Of a DNA stretch of 18,423 bases, positions 7,235-15,324 are shown one piece after another. The DNA lies in NCBI GenBank assembly GCA_029250345.1, contig JAQXFL010000139.1:1-18423 (forward strand). The letters are read 5' to 3'. The notes below the pieces were generated by a model. It searched no databases and was not told the DNA's origin. It saw only the letters and a program-made list of their open reading frames with translations. The translations under genes were made by a program, and so were the position numbers. Every line of letters starts with the position of its first letter. Positions within the stretch are counted from its first letter, which is position 1. This stretch comes from Candidatus Poseidoniaceae archaeon. GTDB lineage: Archaea > Thermoplasmatota > Poseidoniia > Poseidoniales > Poseidoniaceae.

Positions 7235-7806
7235 TCTATTGCCCCCTGATTGTGTGCACGTTGATACGTCCAGCAACGCCACCATTCTTGGAAATACGGT
7301 AAAACAACGAGGATGGACATTGTGAAGATGTATATTGCGGCATAGTTGCCCGTAGCACCGAGTGGTTCCTTTCTCCATTCAAGGCCGAATCCTCCAGACC
7401 ATTCAAGCGTGACGAGGTCGATGAAAACCCCCCACTTTCGAACAATAATCATGAGGAACAAGAAGAACGGTAGAGTGGCCAAATAGTTGTGCGCATGAAT
7501 TTCCCAGATACTTATTTCACGCTTATCTGTAGTGTAGTGCACGTCGTAATGGGCAATAAATTCGTGAGCGATAAGTGCGGCAAGGCACAGCAGCAGGACC
7601 AGAACATTTACTTCAAAGACCAGCGAAAGCACCAATGGAATAGCGATCTGAAATCCCATTAAGCAGTGAATATTTGCTTCATGGAGTCCCGATGTTGATT
7701 CGATTGATGTCTTTTTATGGCACCACCAGTCAAGCATACTTGCAAGTCCCCACAACGGTAGAAGCACGTAGAGAATGACATACAACACCAGCGTCGCTTC
7801 ATCCAT
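7231..7806 (-). CDS. Small polytopic membrane protein with conserved-looking histidine motifs
   Basis: A 191-residue integral membrane protein with about four or five hydrophobic helices (approximately 5-25, 50-80, 108-124, 155-170). Histidines and acids cluster next to the helices: D26-W-W-C-H30, H42-E-x3-H47, H81-E-x3-H86-x3-H90 and E102-x-H104-x-H106. Such spacing resembles the iron-binding histidine boxes of membrane fatty-acid hydroxylases and desaturases, though the order is not canonical. I recall a family of small bacterial membrane proteins with a DWxCHxxTxIExTSG motif, sometimes database-named diguanylate cyclase despite having no GGDEF; this protein has DWWCHKKTSIESTSG. The start ATG at 7806 has GAGGGG six bases upstream; a TTG at 7875 is the alternative. 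It is the first gene of the four-gene cassette. An oxygenase, hydroxylase or acyl-handling role is inferred. Confidence 0.8.
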   Translation of the reverse strand: MDEATLVLYVILYVLLPLWGLASMLDWWCHKKTSIESTSGLHEANIHCLMGFQIAIPLVLSLVFEVNVLVLLLCLAALIAHEFIAHYDVHYTTDKREISIWEIHAHNYLATLPFFLFLMIIVRKWGVFIDLVTLEWSGGFGLEWRKEPLGATGNYAAIYIFTMSILVVLPYFQEWWRCWTYQRAHNQGAIE

Positions 7807-7840
7807 TGGATTCCCCTCAACGGTATTGATACCTTCATTT

Positions 7841-7850
7841 GATAAAAAGT
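7841..7850 (-). promoter_or_regulatory. Possible TATA box of the four-gene cassette
   Basis: ACTTTTTATC on the minus strand lies in the 81-bp gap between the DP2 stop and the membrane-protein start. A start site about 25 bases downstream would fall near 7820, giving a leader of about 14 bases that just contains the GAGGGG ribosome site. The T run could equally be a weak terminator for DP2. Confidence 0.35.
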
Positions 7851-7887
7851 CAATTCCGGTCGCGCTGCTGTTCAACGGCGAGAGACA

Positions 7888-10800
7888 TCACAAGAAATCT
7901 GCAAGAGAGAGTTGCTTTGCTCGGTCGTTGTTGAACAACGAGTCCGCACTGTCAGCCAACCATTCTACATTTTGTTTGGTGTAGGTGTCGACTCCATATG
8001 TTGCCATAACGTGCTTTGTAACCTTGATGTATTTTCTTACAGCGCCTTCAGAGACGGTAAGAGCGAGATTTCCTCCACACAATCCACCTTCGGTTTTCGC
8101 CACGCCGACGCTTGATAATCCCCTACCAGTCTCCTTTTTTGGTTGGATACATGCACCAGCTACCGGCATCCTACGATACGAATGAGCACACTTGAGGCAA
8201 CGTATTTTTTGACGGGCATAGGCGTTTAGGTTACCTCGCAAATCGGGCAGGAAGTGAGAGCGAACAACACTTGAGGCTACCGTCCTCACATCAACTCCTC
8301 GCAATCGATGCCCGAGATCGAGTTGACCGTTCATTTTGTCAATCATGGTGTCGAGGGTTTTGTAGGCGGAAAGTGCAGGTCCTTGGTCCAATGCATAACA
8401 ATCGTGGGTGTAGCCATAGCCTCGGACCGCAGCAACAGACCCCAATCTTCTCTCAACAAAATCCATCCGTTCTGCGCATTCTTTTGGATGCGGCTGAGAG
8501 AGCGTTGTCTCATAGAAGTCACGACTGTAAAACCAACCGGAGTCAACGTTCAATGCTTCTTTGTCCACTTCTGTAGGATTGAGCCGCGTCGTGAGAACCA
8601 GTGGAGCGTCCATGAGCCCACCACGGTTGGCAGGAAGAATCTCTCTGCTGAAGTTCAAGAGGCCATCCATAAGCAACATGATTGCGTCTTCATCTCCATC
8701 GCAGTTTCGTCTTTTAGCGGCATGGAACAACGGGTGAGCATATCCTCCGGAACAATCTGCCCAACCGATAATTCTGCTCAGTACGCCACCGGATGTGTGA
8801 GGGGCAAGTGCGCAGATGAGATGCCCTACCAAATCGTCAGGGGTGTTGACGTTGTAGTACGGTTCGAGGCCGTAATAACGAACAAGTAGTTCATCGATGA
8901 ATTTGGCTGTTCGAACAAAGAACTCTCCAGCGTTTTTACTGACGATGAAATCTTGCGGGAAGATTTCCAGCATCTGTTCATCACCGGTGAGGGGTTCACC
9001 TTCGCAATCATGGGTATAGCCGAGCGAATGGAGTGCTTGCCATGAAACATCGATTTCACGAGGGGTGAAATGCGTCACTGGGACATCACTCATGTCGAAC
9101 CGGACGGTGCCATCGCGGAATACAGGGAGTTGGTATTTGGCACGAAGCAGGCCTTTTTCGATGGCTTCAGGAGTTTGGTCTCGACTTGCAATTTTCTTCA
9201 TACACTTGACTTGACGAGGGATTCTGTCAATTCCCAATCGGATTCGGGCGTCTTCAATCATCGTGTCAAGACGAACCGTTTGAATCTCGCCTCTGCGTCG
9301 ACGCTTCGTGTTTTCGTTTTCACGCATTGCCGTTCTACCTCTGCAGGTTTCCCCGACACGTTCCATTCCGTCTTCATCAACGAGTCTGTGGTGGCAAAGA
9401 ATGAACGGCGACTCCTTTCCACATTTCTTGCAGGTTCGACGGCCCATTTGGACGCGAATGCTTTGCTTTTCTGCTGCATTGGCTAATAGCCGCTGATTAC
9501 CTCCGTTCAAATCGATTGGGAAAAGTGCGTGCGTCATCGGATTCATGATGCGTGGAGCCGCTTTTTCAGGGCGGCCCATACGGCATCCGACACGAACCGG
9601 TGCGGCGTGAACCCATCGTAGATCGGAAATCTTTCGAATTTGCAGCATGATTCCATCAACTGCATGGTCATCTTCGTGTATTTGCGCAGCGAGATACTTT
9701 TTCGGATCCGCAGGTCCAGGGTCTTCGACCTTAGAGGCTGCTTTTTGTCCGACTTCATCGGTTTCCGCAATACCAAGTCCACGCTGCCGAGCGTCGGTTT
9801 CCGCAGCAATACGGACCGTGGCTCTTGCTTGCCGCAATTCCGACAACCTCTTGCGCTCCTCAGTAAGCGTCTTGTGACATTCACGAAGTTGTTCGATGCG
9901 TTGTTCAAATCTTGATTTGGCATCAACGATCCGTAGAGGCTTCGACCCTTCGTCGCTGAACCCAAACGCTTCCAGCACCGCAGGCCAGCCAGCGGTAATA
10001 ACCAAATCATCACCGTCGTGGTGGTGGCGTAAACCGAGAATCATCGCCGTTGCCTTTGCCATTCCGTGTTGTATACGCGCCCAAATTTCTGGGGCCTCCT
10101 GTGCAAAGATAGGTTCGACGGGAATACATTTAGGCCCCGGTATTTCGTAATCTTTCATGTTCTCGAATGATTCAGGACGAAGAATTTCCATCGACTTAGC
10201 GGACCAATTTTTAACACCGTTTCGAATACGCAGTTGCCTGTCTTCGTTGGTTGGATATGCAGTGAGGTTCTCTTCGGGAGATTTTGCATCTGTATTCGAT
10301 GTGCCTAAAGCCTCAATTTCAGCGCCTTCAATGAGATTCAAAACCGCCGGCATCCATTCGATGGGAAGGTCAAGGAACCAAGGGTTGTGTGGATTGGGTA
10401 TGGCGGTTTTGAAACGTTTTGAAACATCCTTGACTTGACTCCAGTTCAGAGAACAAGCGGCCAAGAAAACATGCCACTTTCGGCGCACATGAAACTGGGC
10501 ATCGGGATTTTCAGCGTCTTCAGGATGAATGCCCGGTACGCCTTTTGGAAATTGAGGGCGAGGAATTGCGGTGAGTTTTGAGAATTCGTCGAGCGCATCT
10601 TCTGAGTTCAATTCCTCAACCAAGTCACTTGCCCACCAGTCATTGGTGTAGCCTGCTGGGACCAACTTCTTGTTGTTCTCCATAAATTCGCCATAGCCGA
10701 GAACCAACTCTCCGTTGTCCCACACCGAGCCTACTTTCGAACTGATTGCGGCATAGCTCTTTGCATCATCCAAGCGCAAGAATCTTCCATCGTTGAGAAC

Positions 10801-12009
10801 AACCCACGGCCCATCTGTATCGTCGGAAGGCGTGATGGCGCATGCTTTTCCTGGGCGCTCTATTTTCATCTGCGTTCCGATTGTAATGAAATCATCCATG
10901 GCTAACATCGATGCCGTGTTTGTTGAGGCTGCAGCCAGTCCAGAAGGCCGTGCTCGACCGTATCTTAGTCGAAAACCACCCGGTTGTAATGGCGCCCCAA
11001 ATACGGGCCTTCCAGCAATAATATCGCGCATAAATTTCGAGATGGTAGGAACTTTCCGAGACTTAAATTGCAACCCACCGCCTTTATTTTCATCCGATTT
11101 TCCTTTTGATGCAAACTTCGAAATAAAGTCCCAACCCGGGACTTTCAATCGTTCAGTGTGTTTCTGGATTTTCGGTGCTTTCAAGCACATACCTTCTCCG
11201 ATGACAAGCAATACTCCGCCCCGAATCCTTGCTTCATCGATGTTGCGAACGCGCCCATAACCGGCGCATTCGATTCGTTCCGTAGATTCGCCGTTGATCA
11301 TGATTGGACATGCTCGGACGATTTCTTCAATTTCCGCAGGCGATGGCCGATATTGCAGGTTTCCTCGGTACAATCCAAACTCTTCTTTCACCCGTTCGAC
11401 TTCAGGGTCAGTCGGCTGATAGTGGCCTATGTTCAATTCCCGGCGAATCATGTCGGCAATCAAAACAGCGAGTGCTTGAGCAGTTCCACCTGCTGCACGA
11501 ATCGGCCCTGCGAAGTGAACGGATACGAATTGGGAACCGTCGACGTTGTTCAACAGTCGAACTTCACTGATTCCTTCTAACGGCGCTACGAGAACGGCTT
11601 CGGTCAAGACCGCTAGCCCGACACGAAGTCCAACATCGATGGCAGTAATGAGGTCGTATCCCTGTTCACGAAATCCTCGCGCCACACTTTGGGCCATCAT
11701 AATCGAAGTCGTTTCACGATCGTGCTCGGCCAAAAGTTTCCGGATATCGTCTGCGACTTCATATCCTTCGAGATATTCAATCAACAACTTTTCAGTTCGG
11801 CCAGCCAAATCTGCAGCCCTCGGAATTTCAACGAATTCTTTGTGGTCATAGCCGAGTTTTCGTGCTTGTTCAGCGACGATGTAAGCCTCGTCTGCATGCT
11901 CATCGAGCCAGTTGTGGTAGCGTTCCATTTCTGCTTCCAATCGTTCGATATCCAGGCCAATGAGGGGGTTATGCCCCCTTTTTTGACTCGTACCACTCGA
12001 TGTAGACAT
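7888..12009 (-). CDS. polC: DNA polymerase D large subunit (DP2)
   Basis: The catalytic subunit of the euryarchaeal replicative D-family polymerase, 1373 residues, partnering the small exonuclease subunit DP1. The N-terminal region shows HFAGPIRAAGGTAQA and the conserved GRARPSGLAAASTN segment; the active site is NCDGDED at 1102-1108, with aspartates for metal binding. There are two cysteine clusters: a central CKKCGKES zinc finger and a C-terminal ribbon (C1271, C1274, C1287, C1311). A charged, probably coiled-coil insertion lies mid-protein (around EQLRECHKTLTEERKRLSEL), which together with other loops explains a length above the usual 1100-1270. No intein interrupts the active site. The ATG at 12009 has AAGGAG four bases upstream. 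It ends in a PCNA-binding motif, listed separately. DP1 is not in this window. It is divergent from pyrE. Confidence 0.97.
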   Translation of the reverse strand: MSTSSGTSQKRGHNPLIGLDIERLEAEMERYHNWLDEHADEAYIVAEQARKLGYDHKEFVEIPRAADLAGRTEKLLIEYLEGYEVADDIRKLLAEHDRETTSIMMAQSVARGFREQGYDLITAIDVGLRVGLAVLTEAVLVAPLEGISEVRLLNNVDGSQFVSVHFAGPIRAAGGTAQALAVLIADMIRRELNIGHYQPTDPEVERVKEEFGLYRGNLQYRPSPAEIEEIVRACPIMINGESTERIECAGYGRVRNIDEARIRGGVLLVIGEGMCLKAPKIQKHTERLKVPGWDFISKFASKGKSDENKGGGLQFKSRKVPTISKFMRDIIAGRPVFGAPLQPGGFRLRYGRARPSGLAAASTNTASMLAMDDFITIGTQMKIERPGKACAITPSDDTDGPWVVLNDGRFLRLDDAKSYAAISSKVGSVWDNGELVLGYGEFMENNKKLVPAGYTNDWWASDLVEELNSEDALDEFSKLTAIPRPQFPKGVPGIHPEDAENPDAQFHVRRKWHVFLAACSLNWSQVKDVSKRFKTAIPNPHNPWFLDLPIEWMPAVLNLIEGAEIEALGTSNTDAKSPEENLTAYPTNEDRQLRIRNGVKNWSAKSMEILRPESFENMKDYEIPGPKCIPVEPIFAQEAPEIWARIQHGMAKATAMILGLRHHHDGDDLVITAGWPAVLEAFGFSDEGSKPLRIVDAKSRFEQRIEQLRECHKTLTEERKRLSELRQARATVRIAAETDARQRGLGIAETDEVGQKAASKVEDPGPADPKKYLAAQIHEDDHAVDGIMLQIRKISDLRWVHAAPVRVGCRMGRPEKAAPRIMNPMTHALFPIDLNGGNQRLLANAAEKQSIRVQMGRRTCKKCGKESPFILCHHRLVDEDGMERVGETCRGRTAMRENENTKRRRRGEIQTVRLDTMIEDARIRLGIDRIPRQVKCMKKIASRDQTPEAIEKGLLRAKYQLPVFRDGTVRFDMSDVPVTHFTPREIDVSWQALHSLGYTHDCEGEPLTGDEQMLEIFPQDFIVSKNAGEFFVRTAKFIDELLVRYYGLEPYYNVNTPDDLVGHLICALAPHTSGGVLSRIIGWADCSGGYAHPLFHAAKRRNCDGDEDAIMLLMDGLLNFSREILPANRGGLMDAPLVLTTRLNPTEVDKEALNVDSGWFYSRDFYETTLSQPHPKECAERMDFVERRLGSVAAVRGYGYTHDCYALDQGPALSAYKTLDTMIDKMNGQLDLGHRLRGVDVRTVASSVVRSHFLPDLRGNLNAYARQKIRCLKCAHSYRRMPVAGACIQPKKETGRGLSSVGVAKTEGGLCGGNLALTVSEGAVRKYIKVTKHVMATYGVDTYTKQNVEWLADSADSLFNNDRAKQLSLADFL
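7891..7914 (-). other. PCNA-interacting (PIP) motif at the extreme C-terminus of DP2
   Basis: The last eight residues, QLSLADFL (1366-1373), match the PIP-box consensus Q-x-x-hydrophobic-x-x-aromatic-hydrophobic exactly. In this family such motifs tether the polymerase to the sliding clamp. Confidence 0.75.
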
Positions 12010-12037
12010 GTGACTCCTTCTTGTCTTAGAGGCGACC

Positions 12038-12046
12038 GTTTATCAG
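12038..12046 (+). promoter_or_regulatory. Possible TATA element in the DP2-pyrE divergent region
   Basis: GTTTATCAG lies in the 108-bp gap between the divergent DP2 and pyrE starts. Read on the plus strand it would place a pyrE start site near 12065-12070; its complement CTGATAAAC could serve DP2. Nothing else recognisable is seen in this gap. Confidence 0.3.
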
Positions 12047-12117
12047 TGCCGCGCATCATTTGCATGGAAGGGTTATCGGCGACAAAGTTCATTGGTGCGG
12101 GACAAGAGCACGGAGCA

Positions 12118-12717
12118 ATGTCCGTTCATCCGAGTGTCCGCGAACACCCAAGTTGGCCCCGCCTTGTTGAATTGGTGCGTGAATTGGCTTTCATCGACGG
12201 AGGTTCAGATGATGCGTTTACGCTCGCCAGTGGGCGCCAATCACGCTGGTTCTTTGATACAAAACCCGTCATGATGCACCCTGAATCTACACATTTACTT
12301 GGCGAGTTGTTCAATCTGCGAATGGACGCAATGGGTGCCGATTTTGTTGGAGGGCTTGAACTTGGAGCAGTCCCGCTTACGGCTATTGCGGTAGCGACCT
12401 CTCCGGCAAATTCACCCCGTCTCGGTTTTATGGTCAGAAAAGAGGCGAAAGGCAGAGGAGGTCGAAAGACCAACAACCCGCCAGGCATCGAAGGCTCATC
12501 GCTTCATGGCGGTGGAGAAATTGTCATCGTCGAAGACGTTACTACGACCGGCGGTTCTGCTATCAAGGCGGTTGAACGCATTCAAAACGATACGACGTGC
12601 AAGGTGACCGCAGTCATCAGCATTGTCGACCGTGAAGAAGGTGCTAAGGAAGCTTTTGCCCAAGCAGGCATTCACTTTGAGAGCATCATGACTCGATCTG
12701 ATGTTGCCGGGCAATGA
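12118..12717 (+). CDS. pyrE: Orotate phosphoribosyltransferase
   Basis: Converts orotate and PRPP to orotidine monophosphate in de novo pyrimidine synthesis, in the cytoplasm. The 199-residue protein has FTLASGRQSRWFFD (34-47), GGLELGAVPL (78-87), the mobile-loop VRKEAKGRGG (106-115) and the PRPP-binding EIVIVEDVTTTGGSA (134-148). The loop following RKEAK is longer than usual. The start is uncertain: the chosen ATG has GGAG only two bases upstream, while an in-frame ATG at 12064 would add 18 residues and could be translated from a leaderless message given the TATA-like element at 12038. The open frame extends further upstream, but that part is antisense to DP2. It is 9 bp ahead of the methyltransferase gene, so the two are likely co-transcribed. 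Confidence 0.93.
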   Translation: MSVHPSVREHPSWPRLVELVRELAFIDGGSDDAFTLASGRQSRWFFDTKPVMMHPESTHLLGELFNLRMDAMGADFVGGLELGAVPLTAIAVATSPANSPRLGFMVRKEAKGRGGRKTNNPPGIEGSSLHGGGEIVIVEDVTTTGGSAIKAVERIQNDTTCKVTAVISIVDREEGAKEAFAQAGIHFESIMTRSDVAGQ

Positions 12718-12726
12718 GGCGAAAAT

Positions 12727-14022
12727 ATGGTCGAAATCTTCAACCCAGCCACGACCGATACCGAGGGTTTGACTGAATTCGCACCCGACTCAACAGCGGC
12801 TCGAAAGTTGGTATTTTACCACGCCAGTGAAGGTAAACCTCTCGCAACACCCTGGCAAGTAGCGCTTGCCCGCTCAAAGTTACTCACAGAAATCCATCTT
12901 CCAGAAGGATATATTCTCGACTGTGCTTGCGGCAGCGGGATACAATTGGGTGCGCACATGGCGATTTTACAACGGCCCGGAATCGGTGTTGAGTTGGATC
13001 CGTTGCGTGCACGAGCCAGCGCAGTCAATCTCCAATCAATAGCAATCCATCGGAACGAAGTCGGCGCTGAGCGAATGCTCCAAACTCGGATTTTTGCTGG
13101 GGATGGGCGTGACGGGGCGGTTACTTGTGCTGCTCTGGCAGACCACTTTTCTCTCGATTCTTTTCCGAAAATCGCCATGCTTCATCTTGACCCAGCGCGC
13201 CCTCGAAACAGCAGAACACACGGTCTTGACGAAATGGCACCAAGGCTCGATGAAGTGTTCAAAGGGTGGGCTCCGTACCTTTCTGAAGGCGTGAACGGAC
13301 CAGCAATGTTGCTCGATTTATCTCCTCGGCTCACCCATGAGCAACGGCTTGAAGTGGAATCGTTGGTTGATGCTGTTTGGAAAGGCATTCCTCGGACCTG
13401 GGTGTGGACCTCGAGAGGAAGAGGGAGAGTTGACCGGCTTGCTTTGTGGCTCGGAGACGCAGCAACCAAGGGAATCGCCCGGCGTTTTGTACGAATTCCA
13501 CCTTCAATTACTGAGGAAGCCCATGTCATCTCAGGGGGGCGTCATCTCAGTGCTGGTGACGGGTTACCTAAGTCTACACGTCAACCTCCACGTAGAGGTG
13601 AACGCGTCAGTATTTTGGACGCTGCTCTGGTCGAAAGCGGTCTTGCTGAAGCGTGGCTTACAACCGTTTCTAAGTCGGAAACATTCACTTGGGGGGTTGT
13701 GGAAGGTCGGCGCCCACAAATCCATCACGCCCACCAGTTGCGGCTTGACAACCCGATGGACCGGATGCTTGTTCAGGCAACCGGCAGGGTTGTTGCACTT
13801 GCTCGGCTCGAACTCGGAATCGATACCGTCGATCAGTTGGTTGAACTCTTTTTGGAACACGACATCGGTAAAATGACAATTCGAGTCCCTTTACCACCGG
13901 AGGTTCAGCCGAAAGTACAGGGGGCGATTGACCGCCAACTCTCTCGCCGGCACGGCCGAAGAAACGCCTTCCTGGCCCAACAGCCCGGCGATGAGATGCT
14001 CTTGGTTTGCATCACAGAATAA
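12727..14022 (+). CDS. Class I SAM-dependent methyltransferase with THUMP-like C-terminal domain
   Basis: A 431-residue protein. DCACGSGIQLGAH (65-77) is the SAM-binding motif I, GVELDPLRARA (87-97) carries the acidic motif II residue, and HLDPARPRNSR (153-163) occupies the catalytic-motif position. The DPAR signature and the following C-terminal region (about 300-431) resemble a group of bacterial methyltransferases with a THUMP-like domain, suggesting RNA as substrate; the modified base is unknown. The GAGG Shine-Dalgarno overlaps the pyrE stop, so translation is probably coupled to pyrE. A pairing of pyrimidine synthesis with RNA modification is not an obvious pathway link and may simply reflect archaeal operon packing. 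Followed by a poly-T tract. Confidence 0.83.
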   Translation: MVEIFNPATTDTEGLTEFAPDSTAARKLVFYHASEGKPLATPWQVALARSKLLTEIHLPEGYILDCACGSGIQLGAHMAILQRPGIGVELDPLRARASAVNLQSIAIHRNEVGAERMLQTRIFAGDGRDGAVTCAALADHFSLDSFPKIAMLHLDPARPRNSRTHGLDEMAPRLDEVFKGWAPYLSEGVNGPAMLLDLSPRLTHEQRLEVESLVDAVWKGIPRTWVWTSRGRGRVDRLALWLGDAATKGIARRFVRIPPSITEEAHVISGGRHLSAGDGLPKSTRQPPRRGERVSILDAALVESGLAEAWLTTVSKSETFTWGVVEGRRPQIHHAHQLRLDNPMDRMLVQATGRVVALARLELGIDTVDQLVELFLEHDIGKMTIRVPLPPEVQPKVQGAIDRQLSRRHGRRNAFLAQQPGDEMLLVCITE

Positions 14023-14051
14023 TCATCGCCTTTTCGCACGCCTTTCAAGGG

Positions 14052-14059
14052 TTTTTTTT
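14052..14059 (+). terminator. Poly-T terminator after the methyltransferase gene
   Basis: Eight consecutive T residues, preceded by GGG, 30 bases after the stop codon. Archaeal termination commonly uses such U tracts without a hairpin. It separates the pyrE unit from the ribosomal operon. Confidence 0.6.
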
Positions 14060-14092
14060 CACCCCCTTATCCTGATGTTTCCGCTCCTCAGT

Positions 14093-14113
14093 ATCGCGAA
14101 GAAGCATCGCGGT
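14093..14113 (+). other. Small inverted repeat upstream of the ribosomal operon
   Basis: CGCGA (14095-14099) and TCGCG (14107-14111) form a 5-bp stem, extendable by a G-T wobble and an A-T pair, around a 7-base loop. It sits immediately upstream of the putative TATA box, so it may be an operator-like site or chance. Confidence 0.3.
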
Positions 14114-14114
14114 C

Positions 14115-14122
14115 TTGATATA
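14115..14122 (+). promoter_or_regulatory. Putative TATA box of the rps13-rps4-rps11-rpoD operon
   Basis: TTGATATA lies 56 bases before the rps13 ATG. A start site about 25 bases downstream would leave a leader of about 35 bases containing the strong GAGGAGAGGTGA ribosome site. A purine-rich element follows rather than precedes it, so the BRE is weak. Confidence 0.45.
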
Positions 14123-14178
14123 GGGGAGGTTGGTCGGGAACTTGCTTGACACTGCGTGTTGAGGAGAGGTGAAACACA

Positions 14179-14646
14179 ATGGCACGACCTAAGGAAGAAG
14201 ATTTGGGAGACGATTTTTCGTATATCCTGCGAATGGCTGATACGGATATGGACGGGCAGAAGACCCTTGCAACTGCCTTAACTGCAGTTCGTGGTGTTGG
14301 CCCAAGAACCGCAATTCAAATCTGCAAGAACACAGGATTCGATCCCGCTTCACTCGCCGGCCACCTCTCGGCGGAAGAACAGGAGACCCTCCGTGTCGCT
14401 ATCGAAGGATATGCAGAAACAGTCCCACTCTGGATGCTTAACCGCCAACGAGACCTTGAAACCGGAGACGAACTTCACCTCACAGGACAACAAGTCTCTC
14501 TTACTCTTGAAGACGATATTAACCGTCTTCGTACAATGAAGTGTTATCGTGGTGTACGCCACGCAAGCGGAAACAAAGTACGTGGACAACGCGGTCGTTC
14601 AAACGGCCGTGGTGGACTCACACTTGGTGTGAGCCGAAAGAAGTGA
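14179..14646 (+). CDS. rps13: 30S ribosomal protein uS13
   Basis: A 155-residue ribosomal protein of the small-subunit head, contacting tRNA and the intersubunit bridge. Residues 37-50 (AVRGVGPRTAIQIC) are the helix-two-turn-helix region; the C-terminal part has KCYRGVRHASGNKVRGQ (122-138), the universal YRGxRH and GQRT-like segment, and a basic tail ending SRKK. The length matches archaeal uS13. GAGGAGAGGTGA ends eight bases before the ATG. It is the first gene of the operon, the usual archaeal position ahead of rps4. Confidence 0.97.
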   Translation: MARPKEEDLGDDFSYILRMADTDMDGQKTLATALTAVRGVGPRTAIQICKNTGFDPASLAGHLSAEEQETLRVAIEGYAETVPLWMLNRQRDLETGDELHLTGQQVSLTLEDDINRLRTMKCYRGVRHASGNKVRGQRGRSNGRGGLTLGVSRKK

Positions 14647-14661
14647 TTGGAGGGATGATGA

Positions 14662-15324
14662 ATGGGAGAACCAAAGTTTGCACGACCTAAATTTGACACA
14701 CCTTCTCACCCGTGGAAGGCTGCACGTATCGAAGAAGAACATGCTATCCAAGCCAATCATGGTTTGAAGAACATGCGTGAGATTTGGAAGGCCAAGTCTC
14801 AACTTCGACGCCATCGACGCCAAGCTATGCGTTTGATCGGTATGGTCGATACCAGTGAAGCTCACGGCAAGAGAGAGATGGAAGATCTTCTCCGCTCCCT
14901 TCACAACAAGGGACTTATTTCCTCAGACGCAAGCCTTGACGACATTCTTTCGTTGAGTACCGAAGACATTCTCAACCGCCGATTGCAAGCTCAAGTATAC
15001 TACAAAGGACTTGCAATTTCAATGAAGCAAGCACGCCAATTCGTCACCCATGGCAAAATCGTCATTGGCGACCAAAAGGTTACGATTCCATCATACCAAA
15101 TTTCCCGTGATGAAGAAGAATCGCTCACATGGCATCCATCTTGCCCATGGGCAAACAACTCTGAGCACCCAATTCGAAAGGCAATTGACGGACGCGCATC
15201 TTCCGCTGAATACGGTGTTGAAGAAGAAGAAGTTGATCCAGAAGCAACCACAGAGTTTGCTACTGAAGTCAAGGATGCTGCTGCAGAAGCACCATCCGCA
15301 GATAACGTCGGAGGTGACGAGTGA
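14662..15324 (+). CDS. rps4: 30S ribosomal protein uS4 with acidic C-terminal tail
   Basis: A 220-residue primary 16S-binding protein. The N-terminal part (KFARPKFDTPSHPW) is archaeal-type, and the S4 RNA-binding domain covers about 112-160 (RRLQAQVYYKGLAIS, then ARQFVTHGKIVIGDQKV). The archaeal protein is normally about 180 residues; here the last ~38 residues form an acidic, alanine-rich tail (GVEEEEVDPEATTEF onward), probably disordered. GGAGG lies eight bases before the ATG. Its stop overlaps the rps11 ATG by one base, so the two are translationally coupled. Confidence 0.96.
   Translation: MGEPKFARPKFDTPSHPWKAARIEEEHAIQANHGLKNMREIWKAKSQLRRHRRQAMRLIGMVDTSEAHGKREMEDLLRSLHNKGLISSDASLDDILSLSTEDILNRRLQAQVYYKGLAISMKQARQFVTHGKIVIGDQKVTIPSYQISRDEEESLTWHPSCPWANNSEHPIRKAIDGRASSAEYGVEEEEVDPEATTEFATEVKDAAAEAPSADNVGGDE
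15310..15317 (+). promoter_or_regulatory. Shine-Dalgarno of rps11
   Basis: GGAGGTGA inside the end of rps4, six bases before the ATG at 15324. It decides that ATG over the adjacent in-frame GTG at 15321. Confidence 0.75.

Noticed and set aside
7231..7806. Diguanylate cyclase
   Set aside because: Relatives may carry this name, but no GGDEF-like motif or soluble catalytic domain is present.
7888..12009. Intein inside DP2
   Set aside because: DP2 genes can carry inteins at the active site, but the NCDGDED region and flanking motifs are continuous with no splicing-type Cys/Ser or HN junctions.
11689..12117. Long N-terminal extension of PyrE in the open frame upstream
   Set aside because: It runs antisense through the start of DP2, has no ribosome site and no PyrE-like residues; the family begins near the chosen ATG.
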